From: Clostridiales bacterium
GTDB taxonomy: Bacteria; Bacillota; Clostridia; Oscillospirales; Oscillospiraceae
Assembly (NCBI GenBank): GCA_022782265.1
Contig: JALFOM010000148.1
Coordinates: 1-64,000, forward strand
Direction of reading: 5' to 3'
DNA: 64,000 nucleotides
The notes under the pieces are model-generated. The model searched no databases. It was not told the DNA's origin and was given only the letters and a program-made list of their open reading frames with translations. Numbering within the stretch: position 1 is the first letter of the stretch; every line of letters begins with the position of its first letter. Made by a program: the position numbers and the translations under genes. Positions 1-8,795 of this stretch are shown one piece after another.

Positions 1-137
1 AATGACAGCCCCCGAGTAGGGGGCTGCCAGAGATAATACTGTGGTTGTCAGACTATTCGGTGCCCCCTTAAGGGGGCGACCACAAGAGTTAGGCCCTTAT
101 AGGGCCTGTTCAAACCACCGGTTCAACCGGTGGTTTT
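1..137 (+). mobile_element. Palindrome-rich module resembling an IS200/IS605 right end / omegaRNA-like structured RNA (no transposase inside the window)
   Basis: Four consecutive hairpins: CAGCCCCC-gagta-GGGGGCTG, GCCCCCTTAAGGGGGC (within TGTGGT...ACCACA), AGGCCC-ttata-GGGCCT, AAACCACCGG-ttca-ACCGGTGGTTT; the last overlaps the 3' end of the ABC transporter gene. Confidence 0.5.
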
Positions 138-2044
138 GATTCAAGCTCAAAGGCGCCGGTGTAGAGCTGGTAGTAGGTGCCTTTTTCGGCGATCAGCTTT
201 TCATGGCTGCCGCGCTCGATGATGCGGCCGTGGTCCAGCACCATGATCACATCGGAGTTCATGACCGTGGAGAGCCGGTGGGCGATGACGAACACCGTTC
301 TGCCCTCCATCAGCTTGTCCATACCCTGCTGCACAATGGCCTCGGTGCGGGTGTCGATGGAGGAGGTGGCCTCGTCCAGAATCATCACCGGCGGATCGGC
401 CACGGCGGCTCTGGCAATGGCGATGAGCTGCCGCTGCCCCTGGGACAGGTTGGCACCGTTATTGGTCAGCATGGTGTCGTAGCCTCCGGGCAGGCGGCTG
501 ATAAAGTCGTCCGCTCCGGCGAGCCTTGCCGCCTCCCGGCAGTCTTCGTCGCTGGCGTCCAGCCGGCCGTAACGGATATTTTCCATTACGGTGCCGGTAA
601 ACAGGTTGGTGTCCTGCAGAACGATGCCCAGAGAGCGGCGCAGGTCGGATTTTTTGATCTTGTTGATGTTGATGCCGTCATAGCGGATCTTGCCGTCGGC
701 AATGTCGTAAAAACGGTTAATCAGGTTGGTGATGGTGGTCTTGCCCGCGCCGGTGGCGCCCACAAAGGCCACCTTCTGCCCCGGTTCCGCGTAGACAGAC
801 ACATCGTGCAGCACTTCCTTGCCCTCCACATAGGAGAAGTCCACATTGAAGAGCCGTACATCACCGCGAAGGGGCGTATAGGTCAGGCTTCCGTCGCTGT
901 GGGGATGCCGCCAGGCCCAGTGGCCGGTGTGCTTTTCGGTCTCCGTCAGGCTGCCGTCAGGGCCTTCCTCCACGTTGACCAGGGTGACGTAGCCCTCGTC
1001 GGCCTCCGGTTTTTCATCCATCAGGCTGAATACACGGGCAGCGCCGGCACCGGCCATGACGATGGAGTTGATCTGCTGGGAAAGCTGGTTCACGTTGCCG
1101 GTGAACTGCTTTGCCATGTTCAGGAAGGGCACAAGGATGCTGATGCTGAAGGCTTTGCCGGAAAGACTCAGATTGGGCAGGCCGGACAGAAGGAAAATGC
1201 CGCCGGCCAGCGCCAGGGTCACATACAGAATGTTGCCGATGTTGCCGATGATGGGGCCCAGTACGTTGGCATAGGCATTGGCCCGGAAACTGTTTTCAAA
1301 CAGCTCGCCGTTTATCCGGTCAAAGTCCTCGATGCTCTGCTCCTCGTGGCAGAACACCTTGACGACCTTCTGGCCGTTCATCATCTCCTGAATATAGCCC
1401 TCGGTGGAGGCAACGGACTTCTGCTGCCGCATAAAGTATTTTGCGGAGCCGCCGCCCACCTTTCTGGTGGCAAAGATCATCGCAGCGACGCCCAGAAGCA
1501 GAACCAGCGTCATCCATATGCTGAAGTAGAGCATGATGCTGAACACGCACAGAACAATGGCTCCGGCCTGAATGATGGAGGGCAGGGACTGGGATACCAT
1601 CTGGCGCAGGGTGTCGATATCGTTGGTATAATAGCTCATGATGTCGCCGTGCTTGTGGGTGTCAAAGTAGCGGACAGGCAGGTCCTGCATTCCGCCAAAC
1701 ATCTCCTGACGGAGCTTGTTCAGAAAGCCCTGGGTCATGTAGGCCATCAACTGGGAGTATGTCACCATGGAGAGGATGGACAGGACATACAGAACAATCA
1801 GCAGCGTGATATAAGGAAGAATCTCTGCCCTGGCCGCCGCCCAGTTGCCGTCCCGATACCACTTTTCCACAACGGCAAGAATGTTCTGAATGAACAGCGA
1901 GGGGATGGCTGAAACGATGGAGGAGAAGAGGATGCAGGCCATGGTTAGCGGCGCCAGAACGGGATAATAGCCAAACAGCTTTTTGATTACCCGCACAAGC
2001 GGATTTTTCCCTTTTTCGTAAGTCACGGGGGGCCGTTTATTCAT
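110..2044 (-). CDS. ABC transporter ATP-binding protein/permease (multidrug/lipid exporter type)
   Basis: TM domain plus Walker A (GATGAGKTT), LSQGQRQ signature, Walker B (VMILDEATSSID). Start set to MNKRPP, overlapping the upstream gene. Confidence 0.93.
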   Translation of the reverse strand: MNKRPPVTYEKGKNPLVRVIKKLFGYYPVLAPLTMACILFSSIVSAIPSLFIQNILAVVEKWYRDGNWAAARAEILPYITLLIVLYVLSILSMVTYSQLMAYMTQGFLNKLRQEMFGGMQDLPVRYFDTHKHGDIMSYYTNDIDTLRQMVSQSLPSIIQAGAIVLCVFSIMLYFSIWMTLVLLLGVAAMIFATRKVGGGSAKYFMRQQKSVASTEGYIQEMMNGQKVVKVFCHEEQSIEDFDRINGELFENSFRANAYANVLGPIIGNIGNILYVTLALAGGIFLLSGLPNLSLSGKAFSISILVPFLNMAKQFTGNVNQLSQQINSIVMAGAGAARVFSLMDEKPEADEGYVTLVNVEEGPDGSLTETEKHTGHWAWRHPHSDGSLTYTPLRGDVRLFNVDFSYVEGKEVLHDVSVYAEPGQKVAFVGATGAGKTTITNLINRFYDIADGKIRYDGININKIKKSDLRRSLGIVLQDTNLFTGTVMENIRYGRLDASDEDCREAARLAGADDFISRLPGGYDTMLTNNGANLSQGQRQLIAIARAAVADPPVMILDEATSSIDTRTEAIVQQGMDKLMEGRTVFVIAHRLSTVMNSDVIMVLDHGRIIERGSHEKLIAEKGTYYQLYTGAFELESKPPVEPVV

Positions 2045-3779
2045 GCTCCTCACCTCCTCTGGTCTGCTGCTCATATACCTCCCTGTAAATGCTGCTGGAG
2101 GAGAGCAGCTGCTCGTGCTTGCCCACGGCGGAAATGCGGCCGTTATCCAGCACCACGATCATATCCGCGTCCTGCACGGAGGCGATGCGCTGGGCGATGA
2201 TGATCTTGGTGGTTTCCGGGATATAGGCGCGGAAGCCTTCACGGATCAGGGCGTCGGTCTTGGTGTCCACGGCGCTGGTGGAGTCGTCAAGAATGAGGAT
2301 CTTCGGTTTTTTCAGCAGGGCCCGGGCGATGCACAGCCGCTGCTTCTGGCCGCCGGAGACATTGGTGCCGCCCTGCTCGATCCGGGAGTCGTAGCCGTCG
2401 GGGAAGGAGCGGACAAACTCATCCGCCTGGGCCAGCTTACAGGCCTGAACGATCTCTTCGTCGCTGGCATTTTCGTTGCCCCAGCGCAGGTTCTCCTTGA
2501 TGGTGCCGGAGAACAGCAGGTTTTTCTGGAGCACTACGGATACTGCGCTTCGCAGGACTTCCAGATCATAGTCCCGTACGTCCACGCCGCCCACCTTCAC
2601 TTGGCCCTCGGTCACATCGTAGAGCCGGGGGATGAGCTGAATCAGGGTGGATTTGCTGGAGCCGGTGCCGCCAAGAATACCTACGGTCATGCCGGAATCA
2701 ATATGCAGGTCAATGCCCGCAAGAGCAAATTTTTTTGCCTCTTTGGAATATTTGAAGGAGACGCCGCTGAAATCCACGGAGCCGTCCTTTACCTGGGTCA
2801 CAGGCTCCGCCGGGTTGGCCAGGGCCGGTTCTTCGCAGAGCACTTCGTAGATTCTCTTCATGGACTCGGCGGACATGGTGAGCATCACATAGATCATGGA
2901 GATCATCATCAGCGACATGAGGATCATAAAGCCGTAAGTCAGCATGGCAGAGATCTGTCCCACATCGATAATCTGCCCGCTGCTGCTGACGATGAGCCTG
3001 GACCCTACGAACAGCACAAAGACCATGTTGAAGTATACGCAAAGCTGCATCAGCGGGGAGTTCAGAGCGACGATCCGCTCTGCTTTGGTAAAGTCCCTGC
3101 AGATGTCGTCCGACGCCTTGCCGAATTTGACTTTCTCATACTCCTCCCGGGAGAAGCCCTTGACCACCCGCATGGCCCGGACGTTTTCCTCAATGGATTC
3201 GTTCATTTTATCGTACTTTCTGAATACGGCCCGGAAAGCGGGCAGTGCCTTGCGCCCGATCAGGATAAGGCCGAAGAGAAGCACGGGCACGATGAAAAGG
3301 AAGGTGGATGCCAGCGGGCCGCCCATCACAAAGCCCATGACGATGGCAAACAGAAACATCAGCGGCGCCCTGACGGCGATACGGATCACCATCATGAAGG
3401 CCATCTGGGTGTTCACCACATCGGTGGTCATCCGTGTTACCAGCGAAGCGGAGGAGAAGCGGTCGATATTCTCAAAGGAGAAGGCCTGCACCCGGCTGAA
3501 AATATCATGCCGCAGGTTTTTGGCGAAACCGGCGGAGGCCTTCGCGGCAAAATAGCCCGCCGCCCCGCCGCAGCAGAGAGACAGCATGGCCATCAGCACC
3601 AGCAATCCCCCGGTCTTTACCACCGCGGACATGGATACGCCGGCCTTGATCGCGTTGACCAGATCGGCTGTATTGAAAGGGATCAATACCTCCAGAAAAA
3701 CTTCCCCCACAATAAAAATCAGGGTCAATATGGTGGGGAGCTTGTATTCCCTTACACAGGAAGCCAGTTTTTTAATCAT
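2037..3779 (-). CDS. ABC transporter ATP-binding protein/permease (heterodimer partner)
   Basis: TM domain; GGTGSSKST Walker A, VSGGQKQR, ILILDDSTSAVD. Confidence 0.93.
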   Translation of the reverse strand: MIKKLASCVREYKLPTILTLIFIVGEVFLEVLIPFNTADLVNAIKAGVSMSAVVKTGGLLVLMAMLSLCCGGAAGYFAAKASAGFAKNLRHDIFSRVQAFSFENIDRFSSASLVTRMTTDVVNTQMAFMMVIRIAVRAPLMFLFAIVMGFVMGGPLASTFLFIVPVLLFGLILIGRKALPAFRAVFRKYDKMNESIEENVRAMRVVKGFSREEYEKVKFGKASDDICRDFTKAERIVALNSPLMQLCVYFNMVFVLFVGSRLIVSSSGQIIDVGQISAMLTYGFMILMSLMMISMIYVMLTMSAESMKRIYEVLCEEPALANPAEPVTQVKDGSVDFSGVSFKYSKEAKKFALAGIDLHIDSGMTVGILGGTGSSKSTLIQLIPRLYDVTEGQVKVGGVDVRDYDLEVLRSAVSVVLQKNLLFSGTIKENLRWGNENASDEEIVQACKLAQADEFVRSFPDGYDSRIEQGGTNVSGGQKQRLCIARALLKKPKILILDDSTSAVDTKTDALIREGFRAYIPETTKIIIAQRIASVQDADMIVVLDNGRISAVGKHEQLLSSSSIYREVYEQQTRGGEEHE

Positions 3780-4236
3780 CGTTTAGTTTTCCTTTCCCAC
3801 AGCAGCCCGCGTTATCCAGCATGGTATCGGTCATGGCGATCAGCGAGGCCTTTTGCTCCGCGCTCAGACCGCTGCACAGCCTGTCAAACACCTGCCGGTC
3901 CACCTCGGCCATCTCCCGGCCCAGCTGCTTTGATTTTTCGGTGGAACAGATGCATTTATACCGCCGGTCTTTTTTGCCGGGCCTGCAGACCACAAAGCCC
4001 TGCTTTTCCAGCCGCTTGATGATTTCTGTCATCGTCGGGTGCGTCACATGGGTAGCAAGCTCCAGATCCTTCTGGTAGACCTCTCCCTGCCCGCAGCGCT
4101 CCAGCCGGCCAAGCTGTCCCAACACACCAAACTGTACGCCTGTCAGCTCTTTTTCCTTCAGCTGTTCGTCAAGCTGTTTTTTGAACGAACGGTGCAAAAG
4201 GGAAAAGCGCAGGCCGATGGGCATTTCTTTTTCCAT
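3772..4236 (-). CDS. MarR family transcriptional regulator
   Basis: MarR-type winged helix (HPTMTEIIKRLEKQGFVVCRPGKKDRR); upstream of the ABC pair. Start set to MEKEMPIG. Confidence 0.88.
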   Translation of the reverse strand: MEKEMPIGLRFSLLHRSFKKQLDEQLKEKELTGVQFGVLGQLGRLERCGQGEVYQKDLELATHVTHPTMTEIIKRLEKQGFVVCRPGKKDRRYKCICSTEKSKQLGREMAEVDRQVFDRLCSGLSAEQKASLIAMTDTMLDNAGCCGKGKLNDD

Positions 4237-4253
4237 GGTAACACCTCTATTAA

Positions 4254-4265
4254 GTCGTGTACGAC
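4254..4265. promoter_or_regulatory. Candidate MarR operator
   Basis: Inverted repeat GTCGT-gt-ACGAC just upstream of the marR-like start codon. Confidence 0.45.
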
Positions 4266-4398
4266 ATATTTTAGCGGTATTCCCTATGAATGTCAATATA
4301 CAAACGGTAAAAAATCTCCGGGCCGCTCAAGTTGACAAGAGGCGAATCATCTGCTAACATGTCCTCTTAACGAAGTTTCTTTACCGGGAGGCGGAATA

Positions 4399-5187
4399 AT
4401 GATCTCTTTTGGAATGCCCACGCTGATCGAACTGAACAGCCTTGAGGAGAGCGCGGCGCTGTGCCGGGAGCTGGGACTGAAGTTTATTGAACTGAACATG
4501 AGCTTCCCCCAGAACCAGCTGGAGAAGCTGGATGCGGATGAGCTGCTGCGGATAAAGGAGCGGTACGGCATTTTCTATACCGTGCATCTGGATGAGGAGC
4601 TGAACCCCTGCAGTCTGAACTCCGGGGTCAGACAGGCCTATGTGGAAAATGTGCTGGGCGTGGTGGAGCTGGCAAAAAAGCTGGGCATTCCCACCCTGAA
4701 TATGCACATGCTCCGGGGCATCTACTGCACCCTGCCTACAAAGCGGGTGTTTATCTATGAGGAAAACGAGCCGGTCTACCTGGAATACCTCCGGCAATTC
4801 CGCGACCGGGTGACGGAGGCCATCGGGGACAGCGGCGTGAAGATCTGCGTGGAAAACACCGACGGCTTTGACCTGCCCTTCCTGCTCCACGGGCTGGACC
4901 TGCTTCTGGAGAGCCCCGCCTTTGCCATGACCTATGATATCGGCCATGACTATGCCATAAACTGCGCCGACAAACCCATCATCATGGAGCGGGAAGAGCA
5001 TCTGATGCATATGCACATGCATGACGCTCTGGGGACCAAGGTACACTTGGCCCTGGGCGATGGGGAGATGGACCTGGAGAGCTACCTCCGCCTTGCGGCG
5101 GAGCATGACTGCCGGGTGGTGCTGGAGACCAAGACCGTGGCGGCTCTGCGGCAGTCCGCCCGCTGGCTGTATGGAAGAATCGTATGA
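4399..5187 (+). CDS. Sugar phosphate isomerase/epimerase family protein (TIM barrel)
   Basis: Xylose isomerase-like TIM-barrel pattern (ICVENTDGF, MTYDIGHDYAIN, HMHMHDALG, VVLETK). Confidence 0.8.
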   Translation: MISFGMPTLIELNSLEESAALCRELGLKFIELNMSFPQNQLEKLDADELLRIKERYGIFYTVHLDEELNPCSLNSGVRQAYVENVLGVVELAKKLGIPTLNMHMLRGIYCTLPTKRVFIYEENEPVYLEYLRQFRDRVTEAIGDSGVKICVENTDGFDLPFLLHGLDLLLESPAFAMTYDIGHDYAINCADKPIIMEREEHLMHMHMHDALGTKVHLALGDGEMDLESYLRLAAEHDCRVVLETKTVAALRQSARWLYGRIV

Positions 5188-5206
5188 GCGCTTGATGCAG
5201 ACCGAT

Positions 5207-5249
5207 AAAAAACACCCTCTCACGAAATGCTCGTGAGAGGGTGTTTTTT
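5207..5249. terminator. Bidirectional intrinsic terminator
   Basis: 19-bp perfect stem AAAAAACACCCTCTCACGA / TCGTGAGAGGGTGTTTTTT, loop aatgc, between convergent genes. Confidence 0.9.
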
Positions 5250-5256
5250 ACTTTGA

Positions 5257-5484
5257 TTACTGAAGCTTTTCCACGTAATCCACGATACGCTGGACAGTGA
5301 CAAGGTTTGCGGCTTCCTCATCGGAAATGGAGACGCCGAATTCGTCTTCAATGGACATGATGAGCTCGACAACGTCAAGAGAGTCTGCGCCCAGATCGTC
5401 AATCAGGTTGGTGTCCAGGGTGATAGTGTCGGGGCTGACTTCAAACTGCTCGGCCAGAGCTTTTTGTACTTTTTCAAAAATCAT
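5257..5484 (-). CDS. acpP: Acyl carrier protein
   Basis: DLGADSLDVVELIM phosphopantetheine site; 75 aa. Confidence 0.97.
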   Translation of the reverse strand: MIFEKVQKALAEQFEVSPDTITLDTNLIDDLGADSLDVVELIMSIEDEFGVSISDEEAANLVTVQRIVDYVEKLQ

Positions 5485-5536
5485 TGTTCATTCCTCCGAT
5501 GTGCACAGCACATAAAGTATTTTTTCGGCTGCCTTA

Positions 5537-6283
5537 TTATGCCCATTCCCGGCTCTGGGGCTTGTTGTTAGGCTGTTCAGGCTTGACGTAGGACACGACC
5601 ACCCGGCGGTTGGGCTCAACTCCGGTGGAGCTGGTGGTCACGCCTTCATAATTCTGAAGCGCGGTGTGGATAACATGGCGCTCATAGGAGTTCATCGGCT
5701 CCAGAGCCATGCTGCGTTTGTATTTGATGGCCTTTTCCGCCATTTTTTCCGCAAGGCGGGTGAGAGATTCCTCTCTCTTGCTGCGGTAATTCTCTGCGTC
5801 CACACTGATGTGCAGATGCTTCTCACTGCCCCGGTTCACAGCGTAATTGGTCAGGTGCTGGATGGCGTCCAGGGTCTCGCCCCGGCGGCCGATGATGGCG
5901 CCCATACCGTTTCCGCTGAGGTTCACGTTGATGCCGCCGTTTTCACGGGTGCTGATCTCGATCTGGGCCTTTACGCCCATGCGCTCCAGCAGGCCGGAAA
6001 GGAACTGACGGATGGCGGCGTAATCGGGATCTTCATCCTCCGCTGCGGCTGCGGCCTTGACAGGCTCTGCAACGGGAGCGGCGGGAGCTTTCTCCTCCAC
6101 CGGGTCCGGCGCCTCGTAGCTTACGCGGATCACTGCGGGGGATGCGCCAATGCCCAGAAAACCGGACTTTGCGCGCTCAACAATTTCAACAGACACATCG
6201 TCACGATCCATGCCAAGCTCCGCCAGAGCGGCGGCGATGGCTTCATCCTCCGTGCGAGCGGTCTTTTCCAAAGTTTTGATCAT
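5537..6283 (-). CDS. jag: Jag/KhpB RNA-binding protein (Jag-N, KH, R3H)
   Basis: GIGASPAVIRV Jag-N, GAIIGRRGETLDAIQ KH, PMNSYERHVIHTAL R3H; adjacent to yidC. Confidence 0.95.
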   Translation of the reverse strand: MIKTLEKTARTEDEAIAAALAELGMDRDDVSVEIVERAKSGFLGIGASPAVIRVSYEAPDPVEEKAPAAPVAEPVKAAAAAEDEDPDYAAIRQFLSGLLERMGVKAQIEISTRENGGINVNLSGNGMGAIIGRRGETLDAIQHLTNYAVNRGSEKHLHISVDAENYRSKREESLTRLAEKMAEKAIKYKRSMALEPMNSYERHVIHTALQNYEGVTTSSTGVEPNRRVVVSYVKPEQPNNKPQSREWA

Positions 6284-6298
6284 ATCGAATACTCCTGT

Positions 6299-7636
6299 TT
6301 AATTTTCCTCATCGGACTGAGCGGTCTCATCGGCCGGAGTGATAACCGTCTCTTCGACCGGAGTGGCGACAGCCTCTTCCACGCTCTCGTCGATGGGGTC
6401 CGCGCCCTCAGACGCGGCAGCGGCGGCAAGGGTCGCTTCCTCCGCGTTTTCGGGATTGGTGAAGCGGTCTGCCACATAGGCGCGGCCGCGGGCATAGCGG
6501 CGGTTGCCCACCTGGGAGGCAGGCTTCTCCTCCTCCTTGATGCCCAGGCGCTCACGGCGTGCGGCGCGCTCCGCCTTGTCCAGGGCGGCCTTGCGCTCGT
6601 CCTGCTTCTGCTTTTCGTTGGCCTGGATCTTCTTCTTGCTGGTGTTGGTGTTCTTCTCGGTCTTGCCCTCGGCACGGAGACGCTCGGTCTCCAGACGCTT
6701 CTCCTCAAGCTCCTTCTCCCGGGCGCTGCGCATAGCCTGGCGCTCCGCATCCTCCTTGTCCAGCTTGCGCTTATACACCTTGGTCAGGACAAAATCGCGG
6801 ATCATGCCAAAAACGCTGTTGGCGATCCAGTAGATACCCATGGCGGCAGGCATGACAAAGCAGATCCAGATGGACATCAGGGGCATCATCAGGTTCATGG
6901 TCTTCATGGAAGCCTGGGTCTGCGCGTCCTGCTGGGGGTTGGCGGCGTTGCTCACCTTCATGGACAGCCAGGAGAGAGCGGCGGAGATGAAGGGGATCAG
7001 GAACAGGCCCAGAGCGGGCAGCCAGACGGAGACGTCGCTCCAGTCGGTCTTGACAAAGAAATTCCACTGGGGCTGAGAGCCCAGGTTCAGGCCCAGGAAG
7101 CCGAAGTCGACATCCAGCAGCCCGTCGATCTTACCGGCCAGGTCGGTGGCGACTGCGTCCCAGTGCTCATGGGCCAGATTGGCCAGCTTGATCTCCACAT
7201 AGGCGTCCGCCTTCGTGGGGATCGTATAGAGGCCGTTTGCCACAAAGTAGTCCTGAAGGGTGGCCACAACGTCCTGCGCGGCGAACATCATGCGGGTGAT
7301 GGGCTGGCGGATGACGCTGTACAGCGCAATCAGGATGGGGAAGGGGATAAGAGACCACAGGCAGCCGGACATGGGGTTGACGCCTTCCTCGCGGTAGAGG
7401 TTCTGCATCTCCTGATTCAGCTTCTGGGGGTTGCCCTCGTGCCGCCTCTGCAGCTCCTGAATACGGGGCTGGAGACGGGTTGAGCGCATCATGCTCTTTT
7501 TGCTCTTGGCCATGAAGGGAGTCAGGACCAGGTTCACCGCGAGAGCGAAGAGGATCACGGCAAGACCGTAGTTCCCGGTCAGCTCATAGAGCTTGACCAT
7601 CAGCCAGGCAAAGGGTTTAGTGATTGTTGCCCACAT
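6299..7636 (-). CDS. yidC: Membrane protein insertase YidC/Oxa1 (SpoIIIJ type)
   Basis: YidC core (YGLAVILFALAVNLVLTPFMAKSKKSM; MGIYWIANSVFGMIRD) with charged C-terminal tail. Confidence 0.96.
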   Translation of the reverse strand: MWATITKPFAWLMVKLYELTGNYGLAVILFALAVNLVLTPFMAKSKKSMMRSTRLQPRIQELQRRHEGNPQKLNQEMQNLYREEGVNPMSGCLWSLIPFPILIALYSVIRQPITRMMFAAQDVVATLQDYFVANGLYTIPTKADAYVEIKLANLAHEHWDAVATDLAGKIDGLLDVDFGFLGLNLGSQPQWNFFVKTDWSDVSVWLPALGLFLIPFISAALSWLSMKVSNAANPQQDAQTQASMKTMNLMMPLMSIWICFVMPAAMGIYWIANSVFGMIRDFVLTKVYKRKLDKEDAERQAMRSAREKELEEKRLETERLRAEGKTEKNTNTSKKKIQANEKQKQDERKAALDKAERAARRERLGIKEEEKPASQVGNRRYARGRAYVADRFTNPENAEEATLAAAAASEGADPIDESVEEAVATPVEETVITPADETAQSDEEN

Positions 7637-7680
7637 AGGTTACTCCTCAATATTCTTTTTTGTTGGGGCGACCGCCGGCT

Positions 7681-7899
7681 TCAGGGCACGGGGTCATAGA
7701 TGTCATAGTCCTTCCTGTGGAAGGGATGACAGCGGGAAATGCGCTTTAAGGCAAGCCAGCCGCCCTTCAGGGCGCCGTATTTTTCAATAGCCTCCAGCGC
7801 ATATTGGGAGCAGGTCGGGATAAAGCGGCAGCAGGCGGGACGGGAAGGGGAGATGTTCCGCTGGTAAAAGCGGATGGCGGCGAGCATAAGCTTTTTCAT
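7681..7899 (-). CDS. yidD: Membrane protein insertion efficiency factor YidD
   Basis: [32 protein letters not shown]. Confidence 0.97.
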   Translation of the reverse strand: MKKLMLAAIRFYQRNISPSRPACCRFIPTCSQYALEAIEKYGALKGGWLALKRISRCHPFHRKDYDIYDPVP

Positions 7900-8243
7900 G
7901 CCCGGTCCTCCCGCAGAAGCCCCAGCGTGCCGCAGGCTTCCAGAAAGGCAGCGTTCATTTTGGCGTACCGGGCGCCCACACAGCGGGACCTGGCCACCAC
8001 GACGATATCAAAGCCCTTCTTCATGGCCGGGGAATTGAGGCGGCAGATCTCCCTTAAACGGCGGCGTACCCGGTTTCGCACCACGGCATGTCCCAGCTTT
8101 GTGGACACCGTGTAGCCCAGACGGTTCACGCCCAGGCTGTTGCGCCTGCAGTACAGCACCATATAAGGGGTCACAACGCTTTTGCCTTTGGCATACAGGC
8201 GTCTGAAATCACTGTTTTTTTTCAATGTGCACCTGGTATCCAA
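7896..8243 (-). CDS. rnpA: Ribonuclease P protein component
   Basis: [13 protein letters not shown] RNase P protein motif; between yidD and rpmH. Confidence 0.96.
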   Translation of the reverse strand: MDTRCTLKKNSDFRRLYAKGKSVVTPYMVLYCRRNSLGVNRLGYTVSTKLGHAVVRNRVRRRLREICRLNSPAMKKGFDIVVVARSRCVGARYAKMNAAFLEACGTLGLLREDRA

Positions 8244-8352
8244 GACAAAATCACCTCCGGCCGGATGAAACCCGGAATATCCGCAAACACCTAAAGGGCG
8301 GATCGCTCCGCCCTAAAAATATTTACGATTTGACCTGCTTCACGAGTGGGGA

Positions 8353-8487
8353 TCAGGCGCTGAGCTGGGCTCTGCCTTTTGCTCTGCGGCGGGCAAGGAC
8401 TTTGCGGCCGTTGGCGGTCTTCATTCTCTTGCGGAAGCCGTGCTCCTTTTTGCGCTGGCGCTTTTTGGGCTGGTAGGTACGGAACAT
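8353..8487 (-). CDS. rpmH: 50S ribosomal protein L34 (not in supplied ORF list)
   Basis: Translated by eye: [44 protein letters not shown]. Confidence 0.98.
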   Translation of the reverse strand: MFRTYQPKKRQRKKEHGFRKRMKTANGRKVLARRRAKGRAQLSA

Positions 8488-8552
8488 TTTCTGCACTCCT
8501 TTCAGGTGTAATACTCAACATCGGGCAAGCCCGAAGTAGTTGACAAAACAAA

Positions 8553-8579
8553 CACTCGGCGACGAGGGGTCGCCGAGTG
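8553..8579 (-). promoter_or_regulatory. 5'-terminal leader hairpin of the rpmH transcript
   Basis: 11-bp perfect stem CACTCGGCGAC/GTCGCCGAGTG at the predicted transcript start. Confidence 0.6.
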
Positions 8580-8582
8580 GAC

Positions 8583-8612
8583 ATTATAAACTATTTCATG
8601 TCAGTCTGTCAA
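8583..8612 (-). promoter_or_regulatory. Sigma-A-like promoter of rpmH operon
   Basis: TTGACA -18 bp- TATAAT on the minus strand. Confidence 0.85.
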
Positions 8613-8795
8613 CAAAAAAATGCGAAAGCCCTATTTCCGGGTCAGATTTTCGTCAGAACCATCTCAACCGCGGCATGAGCACCCGGCGTTTCAGCAGCAC
8701 AGCCCGCCGGATCATGCGTGAAAGACCGGCTTTGCCCGAAAATTCTCCGACTCAGAGGATGCCCGTCTGCCACGGGCCAGACTTTGCCGAAAAAA

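Noticed and set aside
203-1912. Long plus-strand ORF (569 aa) opposite the ABC exporter
   Set aside because: Antisense shadow ORF: His/Gly/Gln-rich, low-complexity translation with no family resemblance; the opposite strand encodes a clear ABC protein. The same applies to 2043..4019(+), 5666..7483(+), 9336..10346(+), 12551..13594(-), 15675..17213(-), 24329..25693(-), 30637..31635(+), 31632..34133(+), 36333..37454(-), 39442..41190(-), 46484..47755(-), 48039..49562(-), 54299..55378(+), 55451..56422(+) and 62099..63340(-).
8488-8795. oriC / DnaA-box region upstream of rpmH
   Set aside because: No dnaA gene and no recognisable TTATCCACA boxes; only a promoter, a hairpin and short palindromes.
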